This document shows positions 55,838 through 64,000 of a DNA stretch of 64,000 bases, piece after piece. Position numbers and translations under genes: made by a program. Origin of the DNA: Iocasia fonsfrigidae (GTDB taxonomy: Bacteria; Bacillota; Halanaerobiia; Halanaerobiales; DTU029); NCBI RefSeq assembly GCF_017751145.1, contig NZ_CP046640.1:3266137-3330136 (forward strand). The letters are read 5' to 3'. Positions within the stretch are counted from its first letter, which is position 1. The number at the start of each line of letters is the position of its first letter. Below the pieces are notes generated by a model. That model did no database searches. It was not told where the DNA came from and saw nothing but the letters and a program-made list of their open reading frames with translations.

Positions 55838-55866
55838 ATAGTATCTGAGTTTCTATTTACAATCAA
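55838..55866 (-). promoter_or_regulatory. Possible promoter of the TRAP operon
   Basis: TTGATT (55861-55866), 17 bp, TACTAT (55838-55843) on the minus strand, about 110 bp upstream of dctP. A weak match. Confidence 0.35.
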
Positions 55867-55892
55867 TTAAAAATGGAAATTTTTTAAATATT

Positions 55893-55908
55893 ATATATAA
55901 TCGATTAT
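55893..55908. promoter_or_regulatory. GntR-type operator near the TRAP genes
   Basis: ATATATAATCGATTAT contains the 12-bp palindrome ATAATCGATTAT and the same CGATTATATAT half-site (opposite strand) found near gntR and inside the 40-bp palindrome. It lies between gntR and dctP. Confidence 0.65.
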
Positions 55909-55928
55909 GATTCACTACTGATATCCAA

Positions 55929-56603
55929 TTACAAATCCCCAATTTCTATTAACATTTCTTTAACCTCATTAAAATGCTTTTTTACCATTAAAACAGCTTT
56001 TTCTACATCCTTATCTTTAATCACAGAATAAATTTCTTGATGGCGTGAAACTTGATCAATAAAGTCAAATTTATGGTTATCTTTTAAAAACTTAAGCCCT
56101 AGCCAAGTCCAATATTCAACTCCCAAATTATTCCAAACTTTAACTAAAATAATATTATCCGAAAACTCAATTATACTATTATGAAATCTACCGTCAAGTT
56201 CAGTTTGTTTTACATAATCATTTTTTTGAGATGTTTTAGCCATTTTATCAATTAATGATTTTAAATACGCTATCTCTTTTTCGGTTATGCGTTGAAGAGC
56301 TCGCCTTACTGCAAGTGTCTCTAGATTAATCCTTACATCATATAAATCCAATAATTCTTTAGCCGTTACTTGTTTTACATGACTTCCTTTGTATGGTTCA
56401 CTCTCAATAAAACCCATCATTTTTAAATCACGAATAGCTTCACGGACAGGTGCTTGACTAACTTGCAATTCTTTTGCAATTTTAGTCTCGGTTATTTTAT
56501 CTCCCGGCAAATATTTTTGTTGATTTAAAATACTATCCAATAAATAGTTTTTAACCCTTTCACTTAATGTCTTATGGTCTTTTTTAATACCAGGTAATTC
56601 CAT
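55929..56603 (-). CDS. GntR-family regulator, FadR/FCD type
   Basis: 224 residues. The winged helix (LPGDKITETKIAKELQVSQAPVREAIRDLKMMGFIES) is at the N-terminus and the all-helical FCD ligand-binding domain fills the rest (DVRINLETLAVRRALQRI, ELDGRFHNSIIEFSDN, SRHQEIYSVIKDKDVEKAVLMVKKHF). Such proteins sense small organic acids and usually repress. A perfect promoter and a matching half-site lie directly upstream, which suggests autoregulation. It is placed between tktC and dctP. Confidence 0.92.
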   Translation of the reverse strand: MELPGIKKDHKTLSERVKNYLLDSILNQQKYLPGDKITETKIAKELQVSQAPVREAIRDLKMMGFIESEPYKGSHVKQVTAKELLDLYDVRINLETLAVRRALQRITEKEIAYLKSLIDKMAKTSQKNDYVKQTELDGRFHNSIIEFSDNIILVKVWNNLGVEYWTWLGLKFLKDNHKFDFIDQVSRHQEIYSVIKDKDVEKAVLMVKKHFNEVKEMLIEIGDL

Positions 56604-56625
56604 AAAAAGCCTCCTAAATTTAAAC

Positions 56626-56637
56626 CGATTATATATT
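56626..56637. promoter_or_regulatory. GntR-type half-operator at gntR
   Basis: CGATTATATATT, matching one arm of the palindrome at 59535-59574. It lies just downstream of the gntR -10 box (56650-56655), so binding would interfere with transcription start. Confidence 0.55.
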
Positions 56638-56649
56638 GTTTTTTTCTAA

Positions 56650-56678
56650 ATTATATCTTAACAAACTTATTATGTCAA
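56650..56678 (-). promoter_or_regulatory. Consensus promoter of gntR
   Basis: TTGACA (56673-56678), 17 bp, TATAAT (56650-56655) on the minus strand: an exact match to the sigma-A consensus. Confidence 0.85.
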
Positions 56679-56750
56679 ACAATACACAGCTTAAGGCTTT
56701 TAAAAAACTACCCAGTTTATTATTTACATCAACTTTTTTATATTGAATTT

Positions 56751-57701
56751 TCATTTTAATGCTATAGCCTTTTTTACTCCATCTTTAATATCTGTAATTG
56801 CCATATTATATTTATCTAATAGTTGCTCTGCCTCACCTGATTCAGGGAAAATATCCTGCAATCCTATTCTCACAATAGGAACTGGATAATTACTGGTACT
56901 GGTTTCAGAAATAGCACTTCCTAGACCTCCAATAATATTATGATCTTCCACTGTTACAGCTGCACCGGTTTTTCTTAAAATACTCGTAATATTTTTTTCA
57001 TCTAGCGGTTTCAAAGTATGAACCTCAACAACTTTTGCCTTTATACCTTCTTCTTCATAAAGCATATCAACAGCCTTCAAAGCACGGTATAAAATTGATC
57101 CAGTTGCAAAAACAACTACATCATCTCCATAATCTCTCATTACCCTAATTTTGCCTAATTCAAAATCAATCTCATCTTCAAAAATAAAAGGTTCTCGATC
57201 ACTGCCAACCCTAAGATAGGCCGGACCATCTATTTGGGCTAAGGCTTTGGTTGCCTGATAAACTTCTCTCCCATCAGCCGGAACTACAACTGTTATTCCA
57301 GGAATACTACGAACAATACCTAGGTCTTCAAAAAATTGATGAGTTACTCCTTCACGTTCTCCACCATAAATACCACCATTAGCACCGATAAACTTTACAT
57401 TTAATTTTGGATAAGCTACAAATGTTCTCATCTGCTCACAGGCTCTCATAGTTAGGAAACCAGCATAAGTAGCAACATATGGTTTTAATCCACTAGCTGC
57501 AAGTCCTGCTCCAAAATCAACAGCATTCTGTTCACAAATACCTACATCAAAAAGACGATCAGGGTATTTTTCTGCAAATTCCCCTGCTCGCATCGATTTT
57601 AAAGAATCTGCACAAACTACAGAAATAGCAGGGTCATTACTGGCTAACTTTAAAAGGGCATCCATAACTGCTCTTCTAGTATTAGATTGTTTTTTACTCA
57701 T
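56751..57701 (-). CDS. Transketolase, C-terminal subunit
   Basis: 316 residues from MSKKQSNTRRAVMDALLKLA. It corresponds to the pyrimidine-binding and C-terminal domains of transketolase: DVGICEQNAVDFGAGLAASG carries the catalytic glutamate (near residue 58), then YAGFLTMRACEQMR and the domain ending with GGLGSAISE. The ATG at 57701 overlaps the stop of the N-terminal subunit by 8 bp, with GGAGG in front. Split transketolases include AptA/AptB (apulose-4-phosphate), but the substrate here is unknown. Confidence 0.93.
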   Translation of the reverse strand: MSKKQSNTRRAVMDALLKLASNDPAISVVCADSLKSMRAGEFAEKYPDRLFDVGICEQNAVDFGAGLAASGLKPYVATYAGFLTMRACEQMRTFVAYPKLNVKFIGANGGIYGGEREGVTHQFFEDLGIVRSIPGITVVVPADGREVYQATKALAQIDGPAYLRVGSDREPFIFEDEIDFELGKIRVMRDYGDDVVVFATGSILYRALKAVDMLYEEEGIKAKVVEVHTLKPLDEKNITSILRKTGAAVTVEDHNIIGGLGSAISETSTSNYPVPIVRIGLQDIFPESGEAEQLLDKYNMAITDIKDGVKKAIALK

Positions 57702-58527
57702 TAGCAACACCTCCAAATACTTTAATTGCCATATTAAGTTCATCTTCTGTTGGAGTCCGTTTATGCCAAGAATTATCATTTTCCATAAATGGTAATCCTT
57801 TACCTTTAATAGTCTTAGCCACTATAACTGATGGCTGTTTAGTTTCTGCTTTTGCTTTCTCAATAGCTGCCAATATTTGATTAATATTATGCCCATCTAT
57901 TTCTTGGCAATGCCATCCAAAGGCCTTCCACTTCTCTAAAACAGGTATAATGGTACTGTTAATATCCTTAATAGCCCCCCCACTTTGAAATCCATTATTA
58001 TCAACAAATACTATTAATTTACCTAGATTAAAGTGAGCAGCCGACATAGCCGCTTCCCAAACAACACCTTCTTGCAATTCTCCATCACCTGTAATTACAT
58101 AAACATTATAATCATATCCTGTTACCCTACTTGCAGCTACCATTCCTGAAGCAATTGATATGCCGTTTCCTAAAGAACCAGAAGTCATGTCAATCCCTGG
58201 TGTTTTTATCATATCAGGATGTCCCTGTAAGATTGAACCCAACTTTCTTAAGCTAGGTAAAATTTTAGTTGAAAAATAACCTTTCCTAGCTAAAGCAGCA
58301 TATATTATCGGACAGGCATGACCTTTAGATAATATTAGCCTATCTCTTTCAGACCAATCAGGATTTTTAGGGTCAATATTCATCACCTTATAATAAAGAG
58401 TTGCAACTATATCTGCAATTGACAAGGCCGGACCAGGGTGACCATCTCCTGCTAAATGAACCATTCTTACAACATCTAATCTTAATTTGTTAGCAATTTC
58501 TTTTATTTGAATAGCTTCATTATCCAT
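57694..58527 (-). CDS. Transketolase, N-terminal subunit
   Basis: 277 residues: the thiamine-diphosphate (PP) domain. LAGDGHPGPALSIADI, SKGHACPIIYAAL, and the metal/ThDP motif GDGELQEG...VDNN (near residues 146-174) are present. It pairs with the C-terminal subunit encoded next to it. It lies 40 bp downstream of the ApnO-like gene in the same operon. Confidence 0.94.
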   Translation of the reverse strand: MDNEAIQIKEIANKLRLDVVRMVHLAGDGHPGPALSIADIVATLYYKVMNIDPKNPDWSERDRLILSKGHACPIIYAALARKGYFSTKILPSLRKLGSILQGHPDMIKTPGIDMTSGSLGNGISIASGMVAASRVTGYDYNVYVITGDGELQEGVVWEAAMSAAHFNLGKLIVFVDNNGFQSGGAIKDINSTIIPVLEKWKAFGWHCQEIDGHNINQILAAIEKAKAETKQPSVIVAKTIKGKGLPFMENDNSWHKRTPTEDELNMAIKVFGGVANE

Positions 58528-58567
58528 AATATGAATCCCCTCCTTTAAAAATTAGTTTTTTTATACT

Positions 58568-59410
58568 CTATTTTTTTAATCCCAACATACCTTTAACAGT
58601 CTCCTCAACAACATCGGATTCAAATATTTCTTTCCAGTCTTCCTTGATTATTCTATTATAATTCTGTTCAATTGCCAATTTACAGGCATCTGATACAGGA
58701 GCTGGTATTACGTCTAAGACAATAGCTAATACTGTCCGCAAGTGTCCTAACACAAAGGATTGAGCAGCTTCTTTTGGAATACCTCTTTCAGTTAACTCTC
58801 CAATCACATCTCTTATCAAGTAAACCACTGAACCTCCAGCTACCTCTACAGCTGCTGGTTCTAATAATATCATCTGATCAACAGTAACATCATAAACATT
58901 ATCTACTGGTGCCCACATATCCTTAGCTACTTTTTTTCCAATCTCAAAATGTTTCTCTTTACCCTGAAATAAAGCTGCAACTACATCTTGCCGAGCTACC
59001 CCACCAAAAAAATCATTATATGCCTCCAAATTATCCTGTGCTCTATAAAGAGGGGGATGACCTGGATGTACTACTACAAAACTACAATCATCACGAAGAC
59101 TTACTTCCCCAGCATATGCCGCTGCTGGATCAAGCAAAAGTAATGTTGCATCTTTTTTCATCATAGATACTATTTCTTCTGAAATTTTGCCTATTAGATT
59201 ATCTGGAACTGACAATATTACTAAATCACTTTGAGGAATAGCTTTTTCAGTCTCTGTATTAGTTAACCCCCTTTCTTTAAGCTTCGCAATGCCTGTTTCT
59301 CCATTCTCACAAAACAATAAATTATAATTACTTTTCAAAAGATTATTAGTAATACGAGTACCCATCTTCCCTGCTGCACCAATAATTGAAATTGTTAATT
59401 GTTTTGACAT
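58568..59410 (-). CDS. NAD-binding dehydrogenase of the phosphogluconate-dehydrogenase-C family (ApnO-like)
   Basis: 280 residues. A Rossmann domain begins ISIIGAAGKMGTRITNNLL. The middle and C-terminal parts (FVVVHPGHPPLYRAQDN, DVTVDQMILLEPAAVEVAGG, RTVLAIVLDVIPAPVSDACKLAIEQNY) fit the PF16896-type family that includes D-apionate oxidoisomerase ApnO. The operon with a split transketolase suggests a branched or unusual sugar acid. The exact reaction is not established. Confidence 0.7.
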   Translation of the reverse strand: MSKQLTISIIGAAGKMGTRITNNLLKSNYNLLFCENGETGIAKLKERGLTNTETEKAIPQSDLVILSVPDNLIGKISEEIVSMMKKDATLLLLDPAAAYAGEVSLRDDCSFVVVHPGHPPLYRAQDNLEAYNDFFGGVARQDVVAALFQGKEKHFEIGKKVAKDMWAPVDNVYDVTVDQMILLEPAAVEVAGGSVVYLIRDVIGELTERGIPKEAAQSFVLGHLRTVLAIVLDVIPAPVSDACKLAIEQNYNRIIKEDWKEIFESDVVEETVKGMLGLKK

Positions 59411-59534
59411 TGACTAGTCCTCCCTTATTAAGTTTGTTTGAGTTATCAATTGAATTTAAATATAAAGAAGCTTTATCAATTTATAGTAAATCTTATATCT
59501 ACCCCCTCCTTGAATATTAAGATTATTTCTTAAT

Positions 59535-59574
59535 ATTATATATTATATATAATCGATTATATATAATATATAAT
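59535..59574. promoter_or_regulatory. Perfect 40-bp palindrome, likely GntR operator
   Basis: The sequence is identical to its reverse complement for 20 bp on each side of 59554/59555, with TCGA at the centre and ATATATAATCGATTATATAT around it. It lies directly downstream of the -10 box of the ApnO-like operon (about +1 to +40). The half-site CGATTATATAT recurs near gntR and dctP. Confidence 0.8.
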
Positions 59575-59581
59575 TACAGAT

Positions 59582-59610
59582 AGAGTATCATACTAATCAG
59601 TATTTGTCAA
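59582..59610 (-). promoter_or_regulatory. Promoter of the ApnO-like/transketolase operon
   Basis: TTGACA (59605-59610), 17 bp, TACTCT (59582-59587) on the minus strand. The -10 box is weak and is followed at once by the palindromic operator. The rest of the 364-bp gap (59411-59774) is AT-rich without a gene. Confidence 0.6.
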
Positions 59611-59722
59611 GCAATTTTAAATATATTATTTTTTCATATTATTTTTTACTTATAAAAAATTTATTATTTGAATAAATATTAATAACACCAGCATAATTTG
59701 AACGTTTACAACACAAATAAAT

Positions 59723-59755
59723 ATAACTGCTGAAAATTACAATCCCAGCAGCTAT
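59723..59755 (-). terminator. Possible terminator after glycerate kinase
   Basis: ATAGCTGCTG / CAGCAGTTAT stem with a 13-base loop, then ATTTATTTG. A moderate candidate. Confidence 0.5.
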
Positions 59756-59774
59756 TACTTATGTTTAAATAAAA

Positions 59775-60908
59775 TTAGATATTAATTTTATACAACCTCA
59801 TAATTTGCTCACTCAACATTTCCAGCCATTCCCCCGATTTATTCATTGCCTCCTCAAGGGTAAGGGGCCGCTGTGTTATGCTAAAACATGTATCAATACC
59901 TGCCTGATACACTTCTCCAGCATTTTCAGCTACCATACCTGCTACAGCAATGACCGGAATATTCTTTTCCTTTGCTTTTTTAGCAACACCTACCGGGGTT
60001 TTACCTTGTACAGTTTGCCCATCAATCTTACCTTCACCAGTTATTACCAGATCTACCCCGCTAAGTTTTTCTTTGAATTTATTAGCCTCCAAGACTATAT
60101 CAACCCCTGATTTAAGCTCTGCTTTTAGAAAGGCAAATAAGCCAGCTCCCAACCCACCAGCTGCTCCAGCACCTGGTATACTCTGCAAATCAATATTTAA
60201 ACTTTTTTTAACTACCTCTGCAAAATATCTCAGGTTCTTATCAAGTAGTTCTACCATTCTTTGATCTGCACCCTTCTGAGGACCATATATGTATGCCGCA
60301 CCTTCAGGACCATATAAGGGATTGTTTACATCACAGGCAACATTTACGCTAAGTCTTTTTATCCGTTTATCAAGATTAGATAAATCAATCTCCTTTATTT
60401 TATCCAGTTCTCCTCCACCAAAACCTATTTCCTGTCCATCTTCATCCCTGAAGCTAGCTCCCAGGGCCTGGGCCATCCCTACTCCAGCATCATTAGTAGC
60501 ACTACCACCGATTCCTATTATTAATTCCTCTATCCCCTGGTCAAGGGCATGCTTGATCAATTCACCTGTTCCATAAGTAGTTGTTATACTTGGATCTGCC
60601 TTATCTTCCGGGACTAAAGGCAGACCAGATGCAGTTGCCATCTCAATAACAGCAGTTTTTCCATTACCCAAAATACCAAAGGAAGCTGCCACTTTATCCC
60701 CTAACGGTCCAGTAACATCTTTTACAATAATTTCACCATCAGTTGCGTCAACCAGAGATTGGACCGTACCTTCACCACCATCAGCCATTGGAACCTTAAG
60801 AACCTCTGCTTTAGGAAATACCTTTAATATGCCCTTTTTTATATGATCAGCCACTTCCAGTGCAGTCAAACTCCCTTTAAAAGAATCAGGTGCTATCATC
60901 ACCTTCAT
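59775..60908 (-). CDS. Glycerate kinase (GlxK/GarK family)
   Basis: 377 residues. IAPDSFKGSLTALEVADHIKKG, MADGGEGTVQSLVDATDG, GIGGSATNDAGVGMAQALGA and VITGEGKIDGQT are the family signatures. It phosphorylates D-glycerate, usually to 2-phosphoglycerate in this family. It lies between cdaR and the ApnO-like operon. With the hydroxyacid dehydrogenase it would carry glycerate into glycolysis. Confidence 0.95.
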   Translation of the reverse strand: MKVMIAPDSFKGSLTALEVADHIKKGILKVFPKAEVLKVPMADGGEGTVQSLVDATDGEIIVKDVTGPLGDKVAASFGILGNGKTAVIEMATASGLPLVPEDKADPSITTTYGTGELIKHALDQGIEELIIGIGGSATNDAGVGMAQALGASFRDEDGQEIGFGGGELDKIKEIDLSNLDKRIKRLSVNVACDVNNPLYGPEGAAYIYGPQKGADQRMVELLDKNLRYFAEVVKKSLNIDLQSIPGAGAAGGLGAGLFAFLKAELKSGVDIVLEANKFKEKLSGVDLVITGEGKIDGQTVQGKTPVGVAKKAKEKNIPVIAVAGMVAENAGEVYQAGIDTCFSITQRPLTLEEAMNKSGEWLEMLSEQIMRLYKINI

Positions 60909-61104
60909 AATATATTCCCCCTTATCCCGCGTTTTACAATATATCCTTATTATAATTAACTTGAAATTTCAATACAATATGCAAGTTCATTAAATATCAG
61001 TAGGTAATACAACAAAAATTTGTTAATACTGCATATTTTGACAAGGGAGACGGTTACGAAAATAAATAGTAGACAAAAAGCTGATACTGCGTTTATCTTA
61101 CAAT

Positions 61105-62262
61105 TTATTGATATAAATATAAGTACAAATGATAAGCAATCAATAGTGTAAAAAGGTCCTTAGCACTTCTGGGATTTAATCCGGTTATTTCATTTATTTT
61201 GTTTAATTTATATATTAATGTATTACGGTGAATATATATACTATCTGCTGCTTTACTAATATTTAAATCATTTTCTACAAGGGCTTCTATTAACTCCCCA
61301 AGATCTACATTTTCAAAGACTTCTATTATATTGTTTCCTAATAGATGATGTAGAAAATAAAGTCCTTCCTCTTTATCTATATAAGGCAAAAAATAGTCAT
61401 AACCTAGGTGATCGAGAAAAAATATATTATTTTCATGATTATTATATACTTTCTTTCCCACCTTAAGGGCATGTTTTGCCCCCTGGTATGATATATATAA
61501 TTTCTCTAATTCTGAGACCCTTTGTCCAACCCCAATTATTACAGAATCAAATATTTCATTAAACCTATCCAATATTTTATTGGTAATTTTCTTTGTGTAC
61601 TCATAATAATTTTCAATGTTGTTATCTTTACTAAAACTTTTTACCAAAATGAGATTATCACCTCTACTAAAGATAATATCCTCTTTTTTATTTAGTCTTA
61701 AAAATGTATCCAGTATTCGAATCTGTTCAGTTAACAACTTATTATCAATAGGATGAATCTCAATTACTATTACTACCCGGACAAGGTCTAATGTCAAATC
61801 AAACAACTTAGCCCTATCAACTAACAGTTCTTTACTTTTTATACTGTTACTTAATAGTTGCTGAAAGAAATTTTCACAGGCTTTATTTTCTGCCTCAATT
61901 TCTCTCCGCAAAAACTCCTGCTGTAATATTAATTCAACCATATTTTTAACTATTTCTCCATAGCCAGCTACTTCATTCGCATCACCAGTTATACCAACAA
62001 CACCTATAATCTGTTCATTAAACCTTATTGGAAGATTGATACCAGGTTTAACCCCCTTAAAGCCAGCTATATCTTTATCTTTTATGATCACCATTTTACC
62101 AGTTTTAACTACTTCTGCCGCACCCTTATGATACATATTTATTCTTTCTTGATTCCCACTAGCAATAATTATACCGTTGTAGTCCATTATATTAATGTTT
62201 TTGCCTAATACATCCATAGTATTTTTAACTATTTTTTTTGCTAAATCCATGGTTAATTTCAC
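61105..62262 (-). CDS. CdaR-type sugar-diacid regulator
   Basis: About 385 residues from a GTG start (62262), with AAGAGGG upstream. The N-terminal sugar-diacid recognition domain reads LAKKIVKNTMDVLGKNINIMDYNGIIIASG and LPIRFNEQIIGVVGITG. A central GGDEF-like domain and a C-terminal PucR-type helix-turn-helix (LNISKAADSIYIHRNTLIYKLNKI) follow. In E. coli, CdaR activates glycerate kinase genes, so the glycerate kinase 196 bp downstream is a likely target. Confidence 0.88.
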   Translation of the reverse strand: MKLTMDLAKKIVKNTMDVLGKNINIMDYNGIIIASGNQERINMYHKGAAEVVKTGKMVIIKDKDIAGFKGVKPGINLPIRFNEQIIGVVGITGDANEVAGYGEIVKNMVELILQQEFLRREIEAENKACENFFQQLLSNSIKSKELLVDRAKLFDLTLDLVRVVIVIEIHPIDNKLLTEQIRILDTFLRLNKKEDIIFSRGDNLILVKSFSKDNNIENYYEYTKKITNKILDRFNEIFDSVIIGVGQRVSELEKLYISYQGAKHALKVGKKVYNNHENNIFFLDHLGYDYFLPYIDKEEGLYFLHHLLGNNIIEVFENVDLGELIEALVENDLNISKAADSIYIHRNTLIYKLNKINEITGLNPRSAKDLFTLLIAYHLYLYLYQ

Positions 62263-62370
62263 AATAGTACACCCTCTTAGAAACAATCTATTTGCAATAT
62301 AATATACCGTTAATCTTATGTTCTATAATAAATCTATATTACTTCCGCTTAAACCCTAAATGCTGTGTAA
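62263..62370. other. Intergenic DNA upstream of cdaR, no gene seen
   Basis: AT-rich, about 110 bp. No clear promoter pair is visible, although it must include the start of cdaR transcription. Confidence 0.4.
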
Positions 62371-62537
62371 GCCAATTATATTAATGTAGCGACTTTAACT
62401 TTTTGTGGAGGCAGGACGCCGGAACATTAGAAGCACGGCTTAAAACCTTGTTTCGTAGCGCGGCTCTATGCTATGAAGTAATAGAGGACGAAAGCAGGAC
62501 GCTGAAGCGAACGACAAGCGGAGTTAATATAATTGGC
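62371..62537. mobile_element. MITE-like element with 14-bp terminal inverted repeats
   Basis: GCCAATTATATTAA (62371-62384) is exactly inverted at 62524-62537. The 139-bp core is richer in G+C than the flanks and contains GGACGCCGGAA (62414-62424) and a 25-base stretch (62494-62518) shared with the insert at 28992-29016. No coding capacity or clear target duplication is visible. It may be a small non-autonomous element or a folded RNA. Confidence 0.55.
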
Positions 62538-62735
62538 TGGAACGGAAAAGTGCAATATTTATCCTCAGGGTATATCCCCTCTATAAAATCATGACCTACT
62601 ATATCTAAAACAAATACATATTGTTATTATTCTACCTTAATTATTAAATAAATATGGGGAATTTCCTGCATTACATCTTAAAAAATTTTATTTGCAAACC
62701 ATTACCCATAGGTAGAAAGGTTTTAATTGTTAAAC
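62538..62735. other. AT-rich spacer without recognisable features
   Basis: About 200 bp between the MITE-like element and the terminator of the AEC transporter gene. I see only a small AGGG/CCCT hairpin near 62577. Confidence 0.4.
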
Positions 62736-62737
62736 AC

Positions 62738-62772
62738 AAAAAATACACCTCTTTTAAAGAGATGTATTTTTT
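62738..62772 (-). terminator. Terminator after the AEC transporter gene
   Basis: AAAAATACATCTC / GAGGTGTATTTTT stem with a T-run, active in either direction. It starts about 47 bp after the stop. Confidence 0.85.
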
Positions 62773-62818
62773 AATAAAAATATATAAAACCAGAAGTTCT
62801 TATCCAAGACAACTTTAC

Positions 62819-63766
62819 TTACACAATTCCAATCGTCTTAAAGATAAATACAAAACCAGTCATAGTAAAAACTGATAACAAGGTAGTTGTCATAATAATA
62901 TTAGATGAAAGCTTCTCATCCCCATTCATAGCCGCTGTCATAATATATGATACAAGTGAAGTAGGCACCCCAAATAATATATATATCAGCAGGATATCTT
63001 CATTAGAAAAGCCCAGCAGGTGTGCACAAAATACCGCAGTTGCCGGTAGAATAATCAATTTTAACATACTGGCTAATAAAGGCTGAAATAAATTTTGAAC
63101 CGATTTCTGCAAACTAAAGGTGGCACCTATTGTAATTAAAGCCAGTGGTGTTACTACTACTTCAAAGTAACCCATAGTACGTGTTAAAATTATAGGTAGG
63201 CTTAGTTCGAATCGAGAGGCAACGACACCTGCTAGTATAGCAATTATTAAAGGATTTTTGACAATGTTTGATAGCGTTTTTTTGATACTAATATTACTAC
63301 CCTTACTTGTATCAGTAACTGTTAAGACTATAACAGCAAGTATATTATATAAAGGTATAACAAAAGCCAGTACTAGCGGGGCTTTACTCCCTATTGAACC
63401 AGTTATGTTTTCCATAATTGATAAACCTATATAAAGGAAATTTCCCCTAAATGAACTATGAATAAATGCCCCTAACCTTGATCTTTCTCTGATAAAAATT
63501 AGACCTAAAATCCAGATAAAAACAACACTTAAAATAGTCCCCATAACAACAAATACAGTGAATTTAATATCAAAATAATCACTAATGGAAGTTTTCATTA
63601 CATCACGAAATAATTTAATAGGTAAAGCTATATTAAAAATAAGTTTATTGGCTGCTTTTACAAAACCGTTACCTACTATTTCTTTCTTTTTTAAGATATA
63701 ACCAGTAAACATAACCAAAAATATCGGAACTACAATACTTATACTAAATATAAAATTATCTATCAT
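62819..63766 (-). CDS. AEC-family (auxin efflux carrier) transporter
   Basis: 315 residues with about ten membrane segments. IVVPIFLVMFTGYILKKK at the start and NKLIFNIALPIKLF, plus the C-terminal SNEDILLIYILFGVPTSLVSYIMTAAMNGDEKLSSNIIMTTTLLS, are typical. Members move carboxylates such as malate or auxin-like acids. It stands upstream of cdaR, so an organic-acid substrate is possible; not proven. Confidence 0.9.
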   Translation of the reverse strand: MIDNFIFSISIVVPIFLVMFTGYILKKKEIVGNGFVKAANKLIFNIALPIKLFRDVMKTSISDYFDIKFTVFVVMGTILSVVFIWILGLIFIRERSRLGAFIHSSFRGNFLYIGLSIMENITGSIGSKAPLVLAFVIPLYNILAVIVLTVTDTSKGSNISIKKTLSNIVKNPLIIAILAGVVASRFELSLPIILTRTMGYFEVVVTPLALITIGATFSLQKSVQNLFQPLLASMLKLIILPATAVFCAHLLGFSNEDILLIYILFGVPTSLVSYIMTAAMNGDEKLSSNIIMTTTLLSVFTMTGFVFIFKTIGIV

Positions 63767-63823
63767 ATATAAACTTTCCCTCTTTTGGATATAGTAATTA
63801 TATTATTTCAACATTTGATACAG

Positions 63824-63852
63824 AAAAACAGAGGATCATAAAAATCCCCTGT
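63824..63852 (-). terminator. Terminator after lysS
   Basis: ACAGGGGAT / ATCCTCTGT stem (one G-U) with a 7-base loop and a TTTTT run on the minus strand, 10 bp after the stop. Confidence 0.85.
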
Positions 63853-63861
63853 CTATTGATA

Positions 63862-64000
<139 letters not shown>

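Noticed and set aside
62403-62594. A 63-codon plus-strand frame in the MITE-like element
   Set aside because: No ribosome binding site, it crosses the inverted repeat, and the composition resembles structured non-coding DNA.

Overview
The window looks like chromosomal DNA from an AT-rich, anaerobic Bacillota (Firmicutes), most likely of the Halanaerobiales type. This rests on the gene order (a fused spc/S10/str/rpoBC/rplKAJL block running into the sigH-rlmB-thyX-mrnC-cysS-gltX-ispDF-radA-disA-clpC-ctsR block), the very strong Shine-Dalgarno sequences with many TTG/GTG starts, and the protein sequences. The genus assignment is inference. Every gene I can support is on the minus strand, so transcription runs from high to low coordinates throughout.

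Region 1 (1-26.4 kb) is the translation/transcription core. In transcription order it holds tuf copy 2, rpmG-secE-nusG-rplK-rplA, rplJ-rplL behind an L10-type leader, rpoB-rpoC, and then the str operon (L7Ae-like, rpsL, rpsG, fusA, tuf copy 1), the S10 operon and the spc operon, ending inside secY. Four transcription starts in this block carry TTGACA -35 boxes spaced 17-18 bp from recognisable -10 boxes. rpmD (L30) is missing between rpsE and rplO.

Region 2 (26.4-45.2 kb) holds sigH, rlmB, a divergent thyX, mrnC, cysS (behind a T-box leader), gltX, an unusual protein with a CBS pair fused to a HutP-like domain, ispF, ispD, a PIN-TRAM protein, a CarD-type regulator, disA, radA, and the CtsR-controlled ctsR-mcsA-mcsB-clpC operon. 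A secreted or lipid-anchored glycoside-hydrolase-like protein lies upstream of ctsR.

Region 3 (45.4-51.0 kb) is a complete rRNA operon, 16S-23S-5S-tRNA-Asn. Four tandem near-consensus promoters lie upstream of 16S. The 23S gene carries a long intervening hairpin at helix 45.

Region 4 (51.0-63.8 kb) is accessory metabolism: a YjbQ-family protein, a 2-hydroxyacid (glyoxylate/hydroxypyruvate) dehydrogenase, a TRAP transporter whose solute-binding gene is broken by a frameshift, a GntR/FadR-type regulator, a transketolase split into two genes, an ApnO-like (PF16896-type) dehydrogenase, a glycerate kinase, a CdaR-type regulator and an AEC-family transporter. A shared motif (core CGATTATATAT, extended to a perfect 40-bp palindrome at one site) occurs at the gntR promoter, upstream of the TRAP genes and downstream of the ApnO-like promoter. 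This suggests one GntR regulon that imports and degrades a sugar acid. The window ends in the 3' end of lysS.

The most interesting non-routine signals are the CBS-HutP fusion and the possible alternative RNA structures just after it, the sugar-acid regulon, the 23S intervening sequence, and a family of small GC-rich intergenic elements that share motifs between 28.9 kb and 62.4 kb.
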